Shown: positions 15,603 through 24,400 of the stretch, in pieces
Layout: every line of letters begins with the position of its first letter
Numbering within the stretch: the first letter of the stretch is position 1
DNA from: Bacteroidales bacterium
Lineage (GTDB): Bacteria; Bacteroidota; Bacteroidia; Bacteroidales; Marinilabiliaceae
Assembly (NCBI GenBank): GCA_017417385.1
Contig: JAFPZF010000034.1
Coordinates: 1-33,748, forward strand
Length of the DNA: 33,748 nucleotides
Direction: 5' to 3'
The notes under the pieces: model-generated
What the model was told of the DNA's origin: nothing
The model's input: only the letters and a program-made list of their open reading frames with translations
Database searches by the model: none
Made by a program: the position numbers and the translations under genes

Positions 15603-16391
15603 ATGAAAAAGCTAATTGCTTACGTAGCAGTTTTCGGTATGATGGCTTTCGGCATGCCGGCAAGTGCTCAGGAGGAGACACCGGCAACGGAGACCCCAGC
15701 AACGGAGGAGGTCACGGAGGCCGCAGCTCAGACCCCAGCAGCAGATGAGGAAGAGCAGAGCATGCATCAGGTATTGAAGGAGAAGTTCGTCGAGGGTGGT
15801 GTCGAGTGGATGTTGCCAGTGTTGGCATGTCTCGTCATCGGTCTTGCGATAGCAATAGAGCGTATCATCTACCTGACGGCTGCTAACACGAACACGAAGA
15901 AGCTGTTGAAGAAGGTCGAGGCAGCGCTTGAGGATGGCGGAGTCGAGAAGGCCAAGGCAGTATGTCGTAACACGAGCGGTCCGGTAGCGTCGATATTCTA
16001 CCAGGGACTTGAGCGTTACAATGAGGGTCCGGACATGGTCGAGAAGGCAGTCGTATCGTATGGTTCAGTGATGATGGGCCGTATGGAGAGCGGACTCACA
16101 TGGATTTCGTTGTTCATAGCAATTGCACCATCCTTGGGATTCATGGGAACGGTCGTTGGTATGATCCAGGCCTTCGACTCGATCCAGAAGATGGGAGATA
16201 TCTCTCCGGTCGCAGTCGCAGGCGGTATCAAGGTGGCACTTCTTACGACAATCTTCGGTCTTATTGCAGCGGTCATACTTCAGTTGTTCTACAACTACAT
16301 CGTAGCAAAGATTGACGGCATAGTCAACAAGATGGAGGATGCATCAATCTCGTTGATGGACATCATCTTGAAGTATCGCGCTAAGCATTAA
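15603..16391 (+). CDS. exbB: MotA/TolQ/ExbB proton channel family protein
   Basis: 262 residues. A signal-peptide-like N-terminus (FGMPASAQ) is followed by a Thr/Pro/Glu-rich stretch (~24-52), an extension seen in many Bacteroidota ExbB proteins. Three membrane helices are visible: about 69-91 (WMLPVLACLVIGLAIAIERI), 166-190 (WISLFIAIAPSLGFMGTVVG) and 204-232 (GGIKVALLTTIFGLIAAVIL). LGFMGTVVGMIQAF and the ALLTTIFGL block are the conserved channel-lining motifs. ExbB pentamers with ExbD use the proton gradient to energise TonB at the inner membrane, which drives TonB-dependent outer-membrane transport. It is the first gene of the four-gene operon ending at 17940. Confidence 0.93.
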   Translation: MKKLIAYVAVFGMMAFGMPASAQEETPATETPATEEVTEAAAQTPAADEEEQSMHQVLKEKFVEGGVEWMLPVLACLVIGLAIAIERIIYLTAANTNTKKLLKKVEAALEDGGVEKAKAVCRNTSGPVASIFYQGLERYNEGPDMVEKAVVSYGSVMMGRMESGLTWISLFIAIAPSLGFMGTVVGMIQAFDSIQKMGDISPVAVAGGIKVALLTTIFGLIAAVILQLFYNYIVAKIDGIVNKMEDASISLMDIILKYRAKH

Positions 16392-16425
16392 TCCTTGTTT
16401 GTTTTTCATTAATAGTGAAAAGGCA

Positions 16426-16863
16426 ATGAAAACAGCAGGAATAGTATCAAAGGTGGTGATGTACACGATCCTTGCACTCAGCGTGTTATTCATAGCGTTG
16501 AGCGCGAGCGAGGCTAGCCCAATGGCAGACTCGTCGTGGACGGATGTCGTCGTAAGGTGGGCGTATATCGTCCTTGGCATAGGAGTAGTAGGAGCAGTCT
16601 TGTCAGCAGGCATGCAGGCTGCGTCTGACACGAGGTCTTTGATCGTATCGTTGATCGTGATAGCTGTAGTCGCTTTGTATGGTTTGTTCTTGTGGAACGT
16701 ATGTGCAGACGGCACTCCGATGAACATGATCGGATATGATGGAGACGAGAACACGTATGGCTGGCTGAAGACAGCAGACACGAGCATCTTCGTATGCTAC
16801 ACGGCACTTATCGGTGCAGCGATTGCGATAGTGACATCAGAGGTTATGGCACTCTTGAAGTAG
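16426..16863 (+). CDS. Four-helix inner-membrane protein of the exbB-exbD operon
   Basis: 145 residues with four hydrophobic segments: MYTILALSVLFIALSA, WAYIVLGIGVVGAVLSAG, LIVSLIVIAVVALYGLFLW and FVCYTALIGAAIAIVTSEV. The ATG at 16426 (MKTAGIVSKVV) is preferred to the one at 16399, which has no ribosome binding site and lies just after the exbB stop. Proteins of this type commonly sit between exbB and exbD in Bacteroidales and have no assigned function. The position argues for a role in assembling or modulating the ExbB-ExbD motor complex. Confidence 0.85.
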   Translation: MKTAGIVSKVVMYTILALSVLFIALSASEASPMADSSWTDVVVRWAYIVLGIGVVGAVLSAGMQAASDTRSLIVSLIVIAVVALYGLFLWNVCADGTPMNMIGYDGDENTYGWLKTADTSIFVCYTALIGAAIAIVTSEVMALLK

Positions 16864-16891
16864 AGTCCTGACAGAACGAAAGGAGAAAGAA

Positions 16892-17476
16892 ATGGGAAAG
16901 AGTAAGAAAGAGACGCCGGATCTGAACGCGAGTTCAACAGCCGACATCGCATTCCTTCTGCTCGTCTTCTTCCTCGTCTCGACAACGATGAACTCCGACA
17001 CGGGTTTGGCGCGTATGTTGCCACCGTTGGATCCGAACCAGAACAACAGCGACTCTCCGATCATCAAGGAGAGGAACATATTCAAAGTTCAGCTGAACTA
17101 CCAGAATCAGTTGTTGGTTGAGGACGAGTGGATGGAGAACGTCGACATGTTGAGGGCCAAGGCAAAGGAGTTCATAGCGAATCCGATGGATTTGCCTACT
17201 TTGCCGGAGAAGCAGGAGAAGGAGGTCGAGTTCTTCGGAACTGTCAGGGTATCGAAGGGAGTCATATCTCTGCAGAACGACCGAGGTAGCCAGTATCAGG
17301 CGTACTTGAAGGTCCAGAACGAGCTTCAGGCGGCATACAACGAGCTTAGGAACGAGCTTGCTAAGGTCAAGTTCGGACAGGAGTTCGACAAGTGCACAGA
17401 GGAGCAGCAGAAGGCCATCAAGGAGATCTACCCGCAGAAGATATCTGAGGCAGAACCTAAAAACTACAAGAAGTAA
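16892..17476 (+). CDS. exbD: ExbD/TolR-family biopolymer transport protein 1
   Basis: 194 residues. One N-terminal membrane helix (TADIAFLLLVFFLVSTTM) carries the essential proton-carrying Asp at D18. The periplasmic part is longer than in classical ExbD (~140 aa). It includes a charged helical region at ~130-170 (YQAYLKVQNELQAAYNELRN) that is not part of the core fold. The gene stop (TAA, 17474-17476) overlaps the ATG of the second exbD, so the two are translationally coupled. Together with exbB it should energise TonB-dependent transport. Confidence 0.92.
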   Translation: MGKSKKETPDLNASSTADIAFLLLVFFLVSTTMNSDTGLARMLPPLDPNQNNSDSPIIKERNIFKVQLNYQNQLLVEDEWMENVDMLRAKAKEFIANPMDLPTLPEKQEKEVEFFGTVRVSKGVISLQNDRGSQYQAYLKVQNELQAAYNELRNELAKVKFGQEFDKCTEEQQKAIKEIYPQKISEAEPKNYKK

Positions 17477-17940
17477 TGGCAGTAATCAGGAAAAGCAGCA
17501 AGGGTGGCAATCAGAAGTTGAACACTTCGTCATTGCCAGACATCGTCTTCATGCTTCTGTTCTTCTTCATGGTCTCAACGAGCATGAAGGAGGTGACAAT
17601 GATAGTCAGTGTTACGCTGCCTAAGGCGAGCGAGGTCACGAAGATCGAGAACAAGTCGCTTGTAAGTTACATCTACGTCGGAGAGCCGATGCAGAAGAAG
17701 AAGTTCGGATCGGAGCCACGAATCCAGCTGAACGATTCGTTTGCGACGGTGGACGAGATAGGTAACTACATACTTCAGGAGCGAGAGAACATGAAGGAGA
17801 GTGACCGTCCGAAGATGACCGTCTCGCTGAAAGCGGACGCGAAGATCCAGATGGGCACAATAACGGACATCAAGCAGGCCTTGCGTAAGGCGCAGGCGCT
17901 GAAGATTACATACGCATCGACGAGGGACGTCAAGATGTAG
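17476..17940 (+). CDS. exbD: ExbD/TolR-family biopolymer transport protein 2
   Basis: 154 residues. The helix LPDIVFMLLFFFMVSTSM contains the conserved Asp D22, followed by a periplasmic domain of normal size (ISWS-like core: VSLKADAKIQMGTITDIKQA). Having two different ExbD proteins encoded in tandem after one ExbB is common in Bacteroidota and suggests a mixed ExbD dimer inside the ExbB pentamer. The start codon overlaps the previous stop. Nine bases after the stop a copy of the dispersed structured repeat begins, which may stabilise or end the transcript. Confidence 0.92.
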   Translation: MAVIRKSSKGGNQKLNTSSLPDIVFMLLFFFMVSTSMKEVTMIVSVTLPKASEVTKIENKSLVSYIYVGEPMQKKKFGSEPRIQLNDSFATVDEIGNYILQERENMKESDRPKMTVSLKADAKIQMGTITDIKQALRKAQALKITYASTRDVKM

Positions 17941-17949
17941 TATGGTGTA

Positions 17950-18069
17950 GGGAACTTCTATAAATTGCTTTTTCTGCGTTGCTTTCAACTTTGAAATCCT
18001 CATGTACTTCAGTACACTCCGGTATTCAAAGTCTCAAGCGCCTTGAAAAATCTAATTTATAGAAATCTC
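17950..18069 (+). repeat. Dispersed structured repeat, copy B
   Basis: The shortest complete copy (~120 bp). Left end gggaacttctataaattgc, right end aaaaatctaatttatagaaa, and inside the palindrome ctttgaaat...attcaaag around tgtacttcagtaca. It lacks the ggagc-aa-gctcc modules of copies A and C. Confidence 0.85.
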
Positions 18070-18084
18070 CTTAATAAGAGAAGA

Positions 18085-18122
18085 GCAGAGGCGGAGTGTC
18101 GGAGACGACATTCCGCCTCTGC
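18085..18122. terminator. Strong 17-bp hairpin with GAGA loop
   Basis: 18085-18101 pairs with 18106-18122 (one G-U pair) around a gaga tetraloop. There is no T-tract after it on the plus strand; ttcttat appears only on the minus strand. It is likely a 3'-end-stabilising or termination hairpin after the exbD operon. Confidence 0.6.
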
Positions 18123-18159
18123 TGCGTTATGGGGGACTGGGGAGACAGGAGGCCGGCTT

Positions 18160-18240
18160 GGAGCGTGAGGGGAAGAAGGGGAAGAAGGGTGAGAAGGGTG
18201 AGAAGGGGAGAAGGGGGGAAGGGGGGAGAAGGAAGGCCGA
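18160..18240 (+). repeat. G-rich purine tract with GGG runs
   Basis: Imperfect units such as ggggaagaa and gggtgagaa repeat about eight times, giving many G-runs of three or more. It could form a G-quadruplex on the plus strand. It fills most of the 18123-18366 gap before the TorF-like gene, where no gene is seen. Confidence 0.7.
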
Positions 18241-18366
18241 TAGGAGAGGAAAGATGGGGGACAAGGGAGCGACGGGGAGAGGAGGGAGGGCGTCTTAGCC
18301 ATTAAAAAAGGCGAGAAATGCGTCGATGACAGGAAACAAAAAGCGAGAGGACTCGTATAATAGGAT

Positions 18367-19077
18367 ATGAAAAGGAGATCAATACTTTTAGCAGCAATAT
18401 CGTCGGTAGCGATGTTGGTGACTGCACCAGAGGCGGAGGCGCAGGACAGCCTTAGCGTAGATATATCGGGCGAGCTTGTCAGTCGGTATATATGGCGAGG
18501 AATGGACGTCGGGTATGGAGTCAGCCTGCAGCCGGGCCTATGCTTCTCGTATAAGGGGCTAAGCCTTGAGGCTTGGGGAGCTGCGAGCCTTCATGACGTA
18601 GGCCTGAGGGAGATTGACGTGATGCTGTCTTACAACATAGGAGGGTTCACGGCGACGCTGACGGACTATTTCAGTGGCGACGAAGACACGAACTATAAAG
18701 ACTACAGGAACAATCACACCGGTGAGCTGCAGTTGGACTACAGCTTTGATGCCGTCCCGTTGACATTGACATGGGCGACGATGCTGTGGGCCGGGGAGAA
18801 AGATGAGCTTGACGATGAGGGAGACAGGATGTATTCGTCGTATTTCGGAGTGTCGTATGAGGCGGATGTAAGGGGAGTCACGTTGACACCGGCGATAGGG
18901 ATAACGCCGTGGGAGGGACAGTATGCAGACGGATTTAAGGTGACGGACATAACGTTGAAGGCGGAGAAGGCAATAGTAGAGACAGAGCGTGTGAAGGTGC
19001 CGATGTATACACAGGCGATAGTATCGCCAGCGAACAAGAAGACATACCTTGTATTAGGAATCAGGGTAGAACTATAG
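18367..19077 (+). CDS. TorF-like outer-membrane beta-barrel protein (Gcw_chp family)
   Basis: 236 residues with a signal peptide ending around TAPEAEAQ. The mature part starts with [18 protein letters not shown], the signature of the Gcw_chp/TorF family of putative porins. Alternating amphipathic strands continue to the end ([12 protein letters not shown]...VLGIRVEL), as expected for a barrel of about 10-12 strands. No ligand is known for the family, although members have been linked to uptake of small molecules. It is 17 bp upstream of the methyl-accepting chemotaxis gene and probably in the same transcript. No Bacteroidota -7 box was found in the 60 bp before its start. Confidence 0.78.
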   Translation: MKRRSILLAAISSVAMLVTAPEAEAQDSLSVDISGELVSRYIWRGMDVGYGVSLQPGLCFSYKGLSLEAWGAASLHDVGLREIDVMLSYNIGGFTATLTDYFSGDEDTNYKDYRNNHTGELQLDYSFDAVPLTLTWATMLWAGEKDELDDEGDRMYSSYFGVSYEADVRGVTLTPAIGITPWEGQYADGFKVTDITLKAEKAIVETERVKVPMYTQAIVSPANKKTYLVLGIRVEL

Positions 19078-19094
19078 AACCAAAAACGCATATC

Positions 19095-20867
19095 ATGAAA
19101 AGGAGTTATCGTCTACGGACAATGATTTTTGCGCCGTTTATCGTGTTGCTTATGATATTCATAGCTGTAGCGGTCTCGACGTATGTGATAGTAAAAAAGG
19201 ACGTTCTAGCGTTGCAGTCTCAGACGCTGTCGAACACGATACAGGCGATCAGCTATTCGTTGGCAGACACGCGCATCGACACGCGATCGACAGCGATGAT
19301 GGTGAACGAGGACTATCAGGAGCTATACGAGTACATAGCGAACGAAGACTTGGCCGGGATAAGCGATGAGTTTTCTTTTCATATCAAGACGTCGAGGCAG
19401 GACGGATATGCGTTCTTGACCGTTGATGGTCGTCTGCTCTCACACACGGAAGGCGAGTACAATCTCGAGCAGCTAAAGAAGTATGCAGAGATGGCGTCAG
19501 AGGCCGAGGAACATGTAGTGTCGGGCAGTGACGTGCTTCTTGGGAACAGCGTCTGTGAGTTCACGGCGTGCCAGATGTTCAACAACGAGAAGGAGTTCAT
19601 CGGGACCGTCTTCATAGTGGGGATGGTGATAAGCGACGAGAAGACGATAGAGAGGATCAAGACAGAGGTAGGCTCGGAGGTGCTGATGTTTGACAGGGAG
19701 AAGTGCATAGGGACGACATTGGCGAAGGACAAGGGCGACATTGTGCTGGATCCAATTATACGCGCTGAGGTGTTTGACAAAGGCGAGCGTTTTGTCGGGA
19801 AGAGCGACATGCTCGGGAGTGATGGGTTGTATGCGGCGTTGCCATTGAAGTCGCCGAAGGGGGAAGTCGTAGCGTGCGTGCTTGTCAAGAGCGACACGAG
19901 CATAACCGACAAGATGTTAGGACTGCTTTATTCAGGAGTTCCGGTAGTCGTGCTGATAGTATTAGTTATCTCGGTGATGTTGTTCAGGGACGTCATGTAC
20001 AGGATAATCATGCCGATAGGACAGCTGGACGAGCAGTTGCAGGTCATAGCGACGGGCGACATGCGTCAGACGACGTCGGTAAAGACAAAGTGCAAGGAGA
20101 TACTCTCACTTGAGGAGAGCGTCGCGGAGATGCAGAACAAGATACGGGGGATAATCAGGCCTATACAGGAGGCCAACAGACACATCAGTTCGTCGGCGTC
20201 GATGCTCTCGACATCGAGTGAGAACCTGTCGAACGCGTCGAACAGGCAGGCGGCATCGCTAGAGGAGATCTCGAGTGCGATGGAGGAGATGAACGCTAAC
20301 ATCCAGCAGAACACAGACAACTCCATTCAGACGAACAAGGTGACGGAGGAGGTGAGCGGACTGATAGGCTCGATGAACACGAGCAGCAGCAACAGCTATG
20401 AGGCGATCAAGAACATAGCGGAGGACATCTCGGCCATCAACGACCTCGTAAGCCAGACCAACATCTTGGCACTCAATGCGTCGGTCGAGGCGGCGAGGGC
20501 AGGCGAGGCAGGCAAGGGCTTTGCAGTCGTCGCGAAGGAGGTCGGCAGACTGGCGGACCAGACGAAGACAACGGCGGACGGCATCACGGAGACGTCGACA
20601 GCATGTATACAGGAGGCTGAGGTCGCATACAACTACGTCCAGCAGGTGCTCCCGAAGATAGAGAAGATCGTCAAGCTCGTCAAGGAGATCACGGCGGCGT
20701 CGGTCGAGCAGAATGCCGGTGTCGGACAGGTGAACGAGGCGATCATCGACCTCAACAAGGTCACGCAGGAGAATGCAGCGGGATCTGAGGAGATAGCGGC
20801 GAGTGCGAGAGACCTCAAGCACATGATAGACGACATGAACAAGGCGATGAATGTATTCAAGGTATAG
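19095..20867 (+). CDS. Methyl-accepting chemotaxis protein
   Basis: 590 residues. TM1 is at ~10-33 and TM2 at ~275-297. Between them is a ~240-residue periplasmic sensor of the Cache type ([17 protein letters not shown] and [20 protein letters not shown] are PAS-like strands). A HAMP domain (~298-350) and a long helical signalling domain follow. The conserved hairpin tip is at ~450-480 ([18 protein letters not shown]...[10 protein letters not shown]). Glu/Gln positions around [10 protein letters not shown] and the C-terminal helix could be methylation sites, but this was not tested. There is no C-terminal CheR-tethering NWETF-type peptide; it ends KAMNVFKV. No cheA/cheW or flagellar genes are in the window. 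The Cache ligand is unknown. Confidence 0.93.
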   Translation: MKRSYRLRTMIFAPFIVLLMIFIAVAVSTYVIVKKDVLALQSQTLSNTIQAISYSLADTRIDTRSTAMMVNEDYQELYEYIANEDLAGISDEFSFHIKTSRQDGYAFLTVDGRLLSHTEGEYNLEQLKKYAEMASEAEEHVVSGSDVLLGNSVCEFTACQMFNNEKEFIGTVFIVGMVISDEKTIERIKTEVGSEVLMFDREKCIGTTLAKDKGDIVLDPIIRAEVFDKGERFVGKSDMLGSDGLYAALPLKSPKGEVVACVLVKSDTSITDKMLGLLYSGVPVVVLIVLVISVMLFRDVMYRIIMPIGQLDEQLQVIATGDMRQTTSVKTKCKEILSLEESVAEMQNKIRGIIRPIQEANRHISSSASMLSTSSENLSNASNRQAASLEEISSAMEEMNANIQQNTDNSIQTNKVTEEVSGLIGSMNTSSSNSYEAIKNIAEDISAINDLVSQTNILALNASVEAARAGEAGKGFAVVAKEVGRLADQTKTTADGITETSTACIQEAEVAYNYVQQVLPKIEKIVKLVKEITAASVEQNAGVGQVNEAIIDLNKVTQENAAGSEEIAASARDLKHMIDDMNKAMNVFKV

Positions 20868-20879
20868 AGACATAAGTAT

Positions 20880-21184
20880 GGGAATTTCTATAAATTGCTT
20901 TTTCTGCGTTGGCGTTGCCTTCATTCCTCACGCTAGGCATAACGAGCAAGCTCGTTCTGCTCTCGCTTAAGCGAAAGGGTTCCTCCAGTAAACTCTGGTA
21001 TTCAAAGTCTCAAGCGCCTTGACTTTGTCTTCATTCCTCACGCTCGGCAATCGGAGCAAGCTCATTGACTGGCGTCTTACTTTCTCACGCTCGGCAATTG
21101 GAACAAGTTCCATTGCACTCGCTTAATCGAAAGTTTGCACTCGCTTAATCGCACAAGTGAAAAATCTAATTTCTAGAGCTCCCC
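20880..21184 (+). repeat. Dispersed structured repeat, copy C
   Basis: The left end gggaatttctataaattgc and right end aaaaatctaatttctagagc match copies A and B. It holds three hairpin modules: cgagc-aa-gctcg (20941-20956), gagc-aa-gctc (21054-21063) and ggaac-aa-gttcc (21095-21115). It starts 12 bp after the chemotaxis gene. Confidence 0.85.
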
Positions 21185-21200
21185 ATAACTGAGGCGATAG

Positions 21201-21230
21201 ATAGCCGTCTGGCGAGAGCTGGGCGGCTAT
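21201..21230 (+). terminator. Hairpin following repeat C
   Basis: 21201-21210 pairs with 21221-21230 (G-U pairs included) around ggcgagagct. Only a short aatcg follows, so this is a weak terminator. The apical part matches other terminators in the window. Confidence 0.5.
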
Positions 21231-21239
21231 AATCGTAAT

Positions 21240-21340
21240 CGTACAGAGGGGGAAGAAGGGGAAGAGAAGGGAAAGAGACGTGAAGAAGGGGGAAGAGAAG
21301 AAGAGAATGGGAGAGGGGTGAGAAAGGGAGAGAGGAGGAT
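21240..21340 (+). repeat. Second G-rich purine tract
   Basis: A run of gggaaga-, gggagag- and gaagaag-like words with many GGG triplets, comparable with 18160-18240. It lies between the hairpin and the promoter of the 1602-aa protein. No gene is seen in 20868-21462. Confidence 0.65.
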
Positions 21341-21383
21341 CGGAATGAAATTTGTACGAACATTGCAAAAGAAAGTCCGAAAA

Positions 21384-21418
21384 TTGATAATCGGAGAAGA
21401 AAAAACGGAGTAGTTTTG
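21384..21418 (+). promoter_or_regulatory. Candidate promoter of the 1602-aa protein gene
   Basis: TTG at 21384-21386 and TAGTTTTG at 21411-21418. The spacer of 24 bp is longer than the usual 19-21. The start codon is 44 bp downstream. Confidence 0.5.
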
Positions 21419-21462
21419 CGACACTAAGAGAAGAGAAAGAACAACAGAAAAACATATACGCT

Positions 21463-24400
21463 ATGATAAGAAGGATACTAATGACATTTGCTGTTGCTGC
21501 CGTCGGGCTGGTGACTCCACAGGTCGTCAGGGCTGAGGGCACGGGGCACACCGTCGATCAGGACGGGACGTGGCACATAGCCAGCACAGAGGCGTGGAAC
21601 GAGCTCGTCGCGGAGTTCAACGGGACGGGGAGTGGGGCCCATAAAGTATGGGACACGGAGGCTCCGGGGTGGAACGTGAACTATCCGGACTTCAAGGTCG
21701 TCCTCGACGCGGACATAGAGGTCAGTCAGTCGGTAGGTACGGCGGAGACACCATTCTACGGGATTTTCAATGGACAGGGGTACACCATCACGTGTAATGA
21801 CGTGGAGCTTGCGCCATTTGCGTACATAGTCACTGGAGCGAGCTGGAATGCATACTCGTCGATACAGAATCTCGTCGTCGAAGGGACGGTGAAGTCGAAG
21901 GGCACGAATGCTGGAGGCCTGGTCGGATTTACGAGTTCGACGTCGTGGGGAGACCAGGGGGCATTTGGCGCTGTCTACATCTACAACTGCAAGGTGGCGA
22001 CAAACATCACAGTCGTGGAGAAGTCCGTGCCAAACGGAGTGTGTGTAGGCGGGATAGTCTGCAACAGTTACAACAGCAGTGTAGGCATCGAGGATAGCGA
22101 GGCGTGTGGCACAATAGATGCTGGGGGAAACTTCGGCAGGTTGGCGCAGGTGGTAGCGACAGGAGAGGCTGAAGGGTCGTGGTTTGAGAGAGTAGTAGGT
22201 AGGACGACTTTTACCAACTACAGCACAGATGGCTACGAGCCGTGTTTCCTTGGAGACGGCATAGATGTGGCGGCAAACGACTGCTATACGACGACGTCGC
22301 AGACGGAATCTGGAGATCCTGGTGACGTGTTCCTTTCACCATTGAAAGAAATGACGATAGAAGGGGCGAAGCGAGTAGCGGCGGGGAAGTTCGACATGGT
22401 ATGTGTAAATTATGATGAAAGTGGAAATTGCACGAAGAGCATAGCTGTACTCCCGAGTCAGGCGAGACTGCACTGGGTACTCAACGAGGACAACAGGCCG
22501 ACACTCTCAACATCGAAAGAGGGCTTGGTCTATTGGGCATACGAGTTCGTAGGAACCAATGCATTCCAGAGAGAACAGCACATCATGAAGGGGGACAACC
22601 TCTCGGAGTTCTTTGCAGACTACTTGACAGAAGATGAAATAGCTGAAGGGCACTCTGTTGTCATCCTGATCAAAGACAAGGGAGTGGTGACAGAGGACAT
22701 GACGGCAGAGGGAGATGTCGAGTACAGGGCGATAAGCGGAGAGGAAGGAGTGACATTGGAAGGGAGCACCGTCGTCATCAACAACGAGTGGGGATGGCAT
22801 GCTTTTGCGAACGCGTGGAACGACGGCTTCTTCGGTGAGAGCGTAGACGTCCGTCTTGGGGTAGACCTGACGAACTTCGACATGGGACAGACGACAGCGA
22901 TAGGCACAGAGGAGCGACCATTCAGCGGACGGATAAACGGAGCTGGTCATACGATAGACTTCGGGCTGACATACGACTACATGAGCGAGACGGAAGGAGA
23001 GGTGGTAGCGCCGTTCCGCTACGTCAGGAACGTAGAGGTAGACAGCCTCGCGCTGAACACAATAGTGGACATGACTCAGTATGACGAGATCCCCGAGGGG
23101 AGGAAGTTGGCAGGACTCTTCTGGCATGCAGAGGGTACGAACACCGTCTCGAACAGTTCGATAGGGATAAGTTTCAACGGCGTCAAGGGCATCGTGGCGG
23201 GCGTCGTTGGCGAGATAGAGAGGGACTCGTACGTCCTGCTGAGCGACGTCCTACTGCCGAATGCAGAGATAGTTGCGCCGAGCATAGAGAGTGGAGACAA
23301 GCATTACGTGTTCTGTGCGGACAAGAAGGGTGCGCTGGCGCTGAACAACTGCTACATAGGGAAGCGATTCCTCAGGAACAGCGACTACACGCAGAACCAG
23401 AACGAGTACGTATTCCAGAAGGAGACAGGGATAACCGCGACGAACACCTACAGCGAGATTGACAACGGGGTGGGCGAGTACGTCATGGAGACGACAGAGA
23501 CACCGAACGGTACGTATGACTCATATTCCACGTTTGCACAAACAGGGGGATTCACGTATGCACTCCAGGGGGGAAGAGAGAACCTTGTATGGGGTCAGAC
23601 CCTAAGCGAGAGTGCGCCGAGTCTGATAGCAGTAGCGAACAAGGATGTACTGGAGAGAGGTGCGAGTGCGTGGAACAGCACCGTGGACGGGGCGTACAGA
23701 GTCCTTGCAGTCAAGTATCAGTATGCGGACCAGGACACGTCGATATATACAAGGGCGGCGAACGGTATCGGCTATTTCAACCAGGCAGAGACGCTGAAAG
23801 TGGCGCCACTGACAGCATTCGGAGTGCCGGAGGAGGAGATAGAGAGAGTCCTCAGGCGTTACATAGTCGGCGGAGAGGCGTTCTACGAGTATGAGGTGCC
23901 GAACATCAGGATAGACAAGGACACGACAGTCTACATCAAGACATACGCGCTCGACATAAAGGAGGAGGGCAATGAAGACGCCGAGGAGCTGAAGCTCTAC
24001 TATACAGGCAAGGCCAAGAAGCTCGTCGCGACATTCAAGGACGAGAGCGGCGAGCCGGCGGAGCTCAAGCCGTATAATCCAGACGAGAAGAGTGGGGACT
24101 ATGAGCTCTCTATACTCGGGGCGGACGGTGCTCCGGCAGACCTCGTCTATCCGGGCGAATATTATGCAGAGGCAGCTGGGCAGAACGACATGATAGGTCT
24201 GACGGCTGGGCAGAGGATAGTCATCGAGAAGGGAGCTTTTGATGTCGAGTATAAGGGCAGCTACATCTACACGGGCGAGGCGCAGCCGATAGAGTACGCA
24301 GTCGTAGATTCCATCACGGGAGAGAAGCTGACGCTCGGCGAGGACTATGCGCTATACGAGAAGACAGGCGAGAACTATACAAGACTGAGCGAGATGCCAA

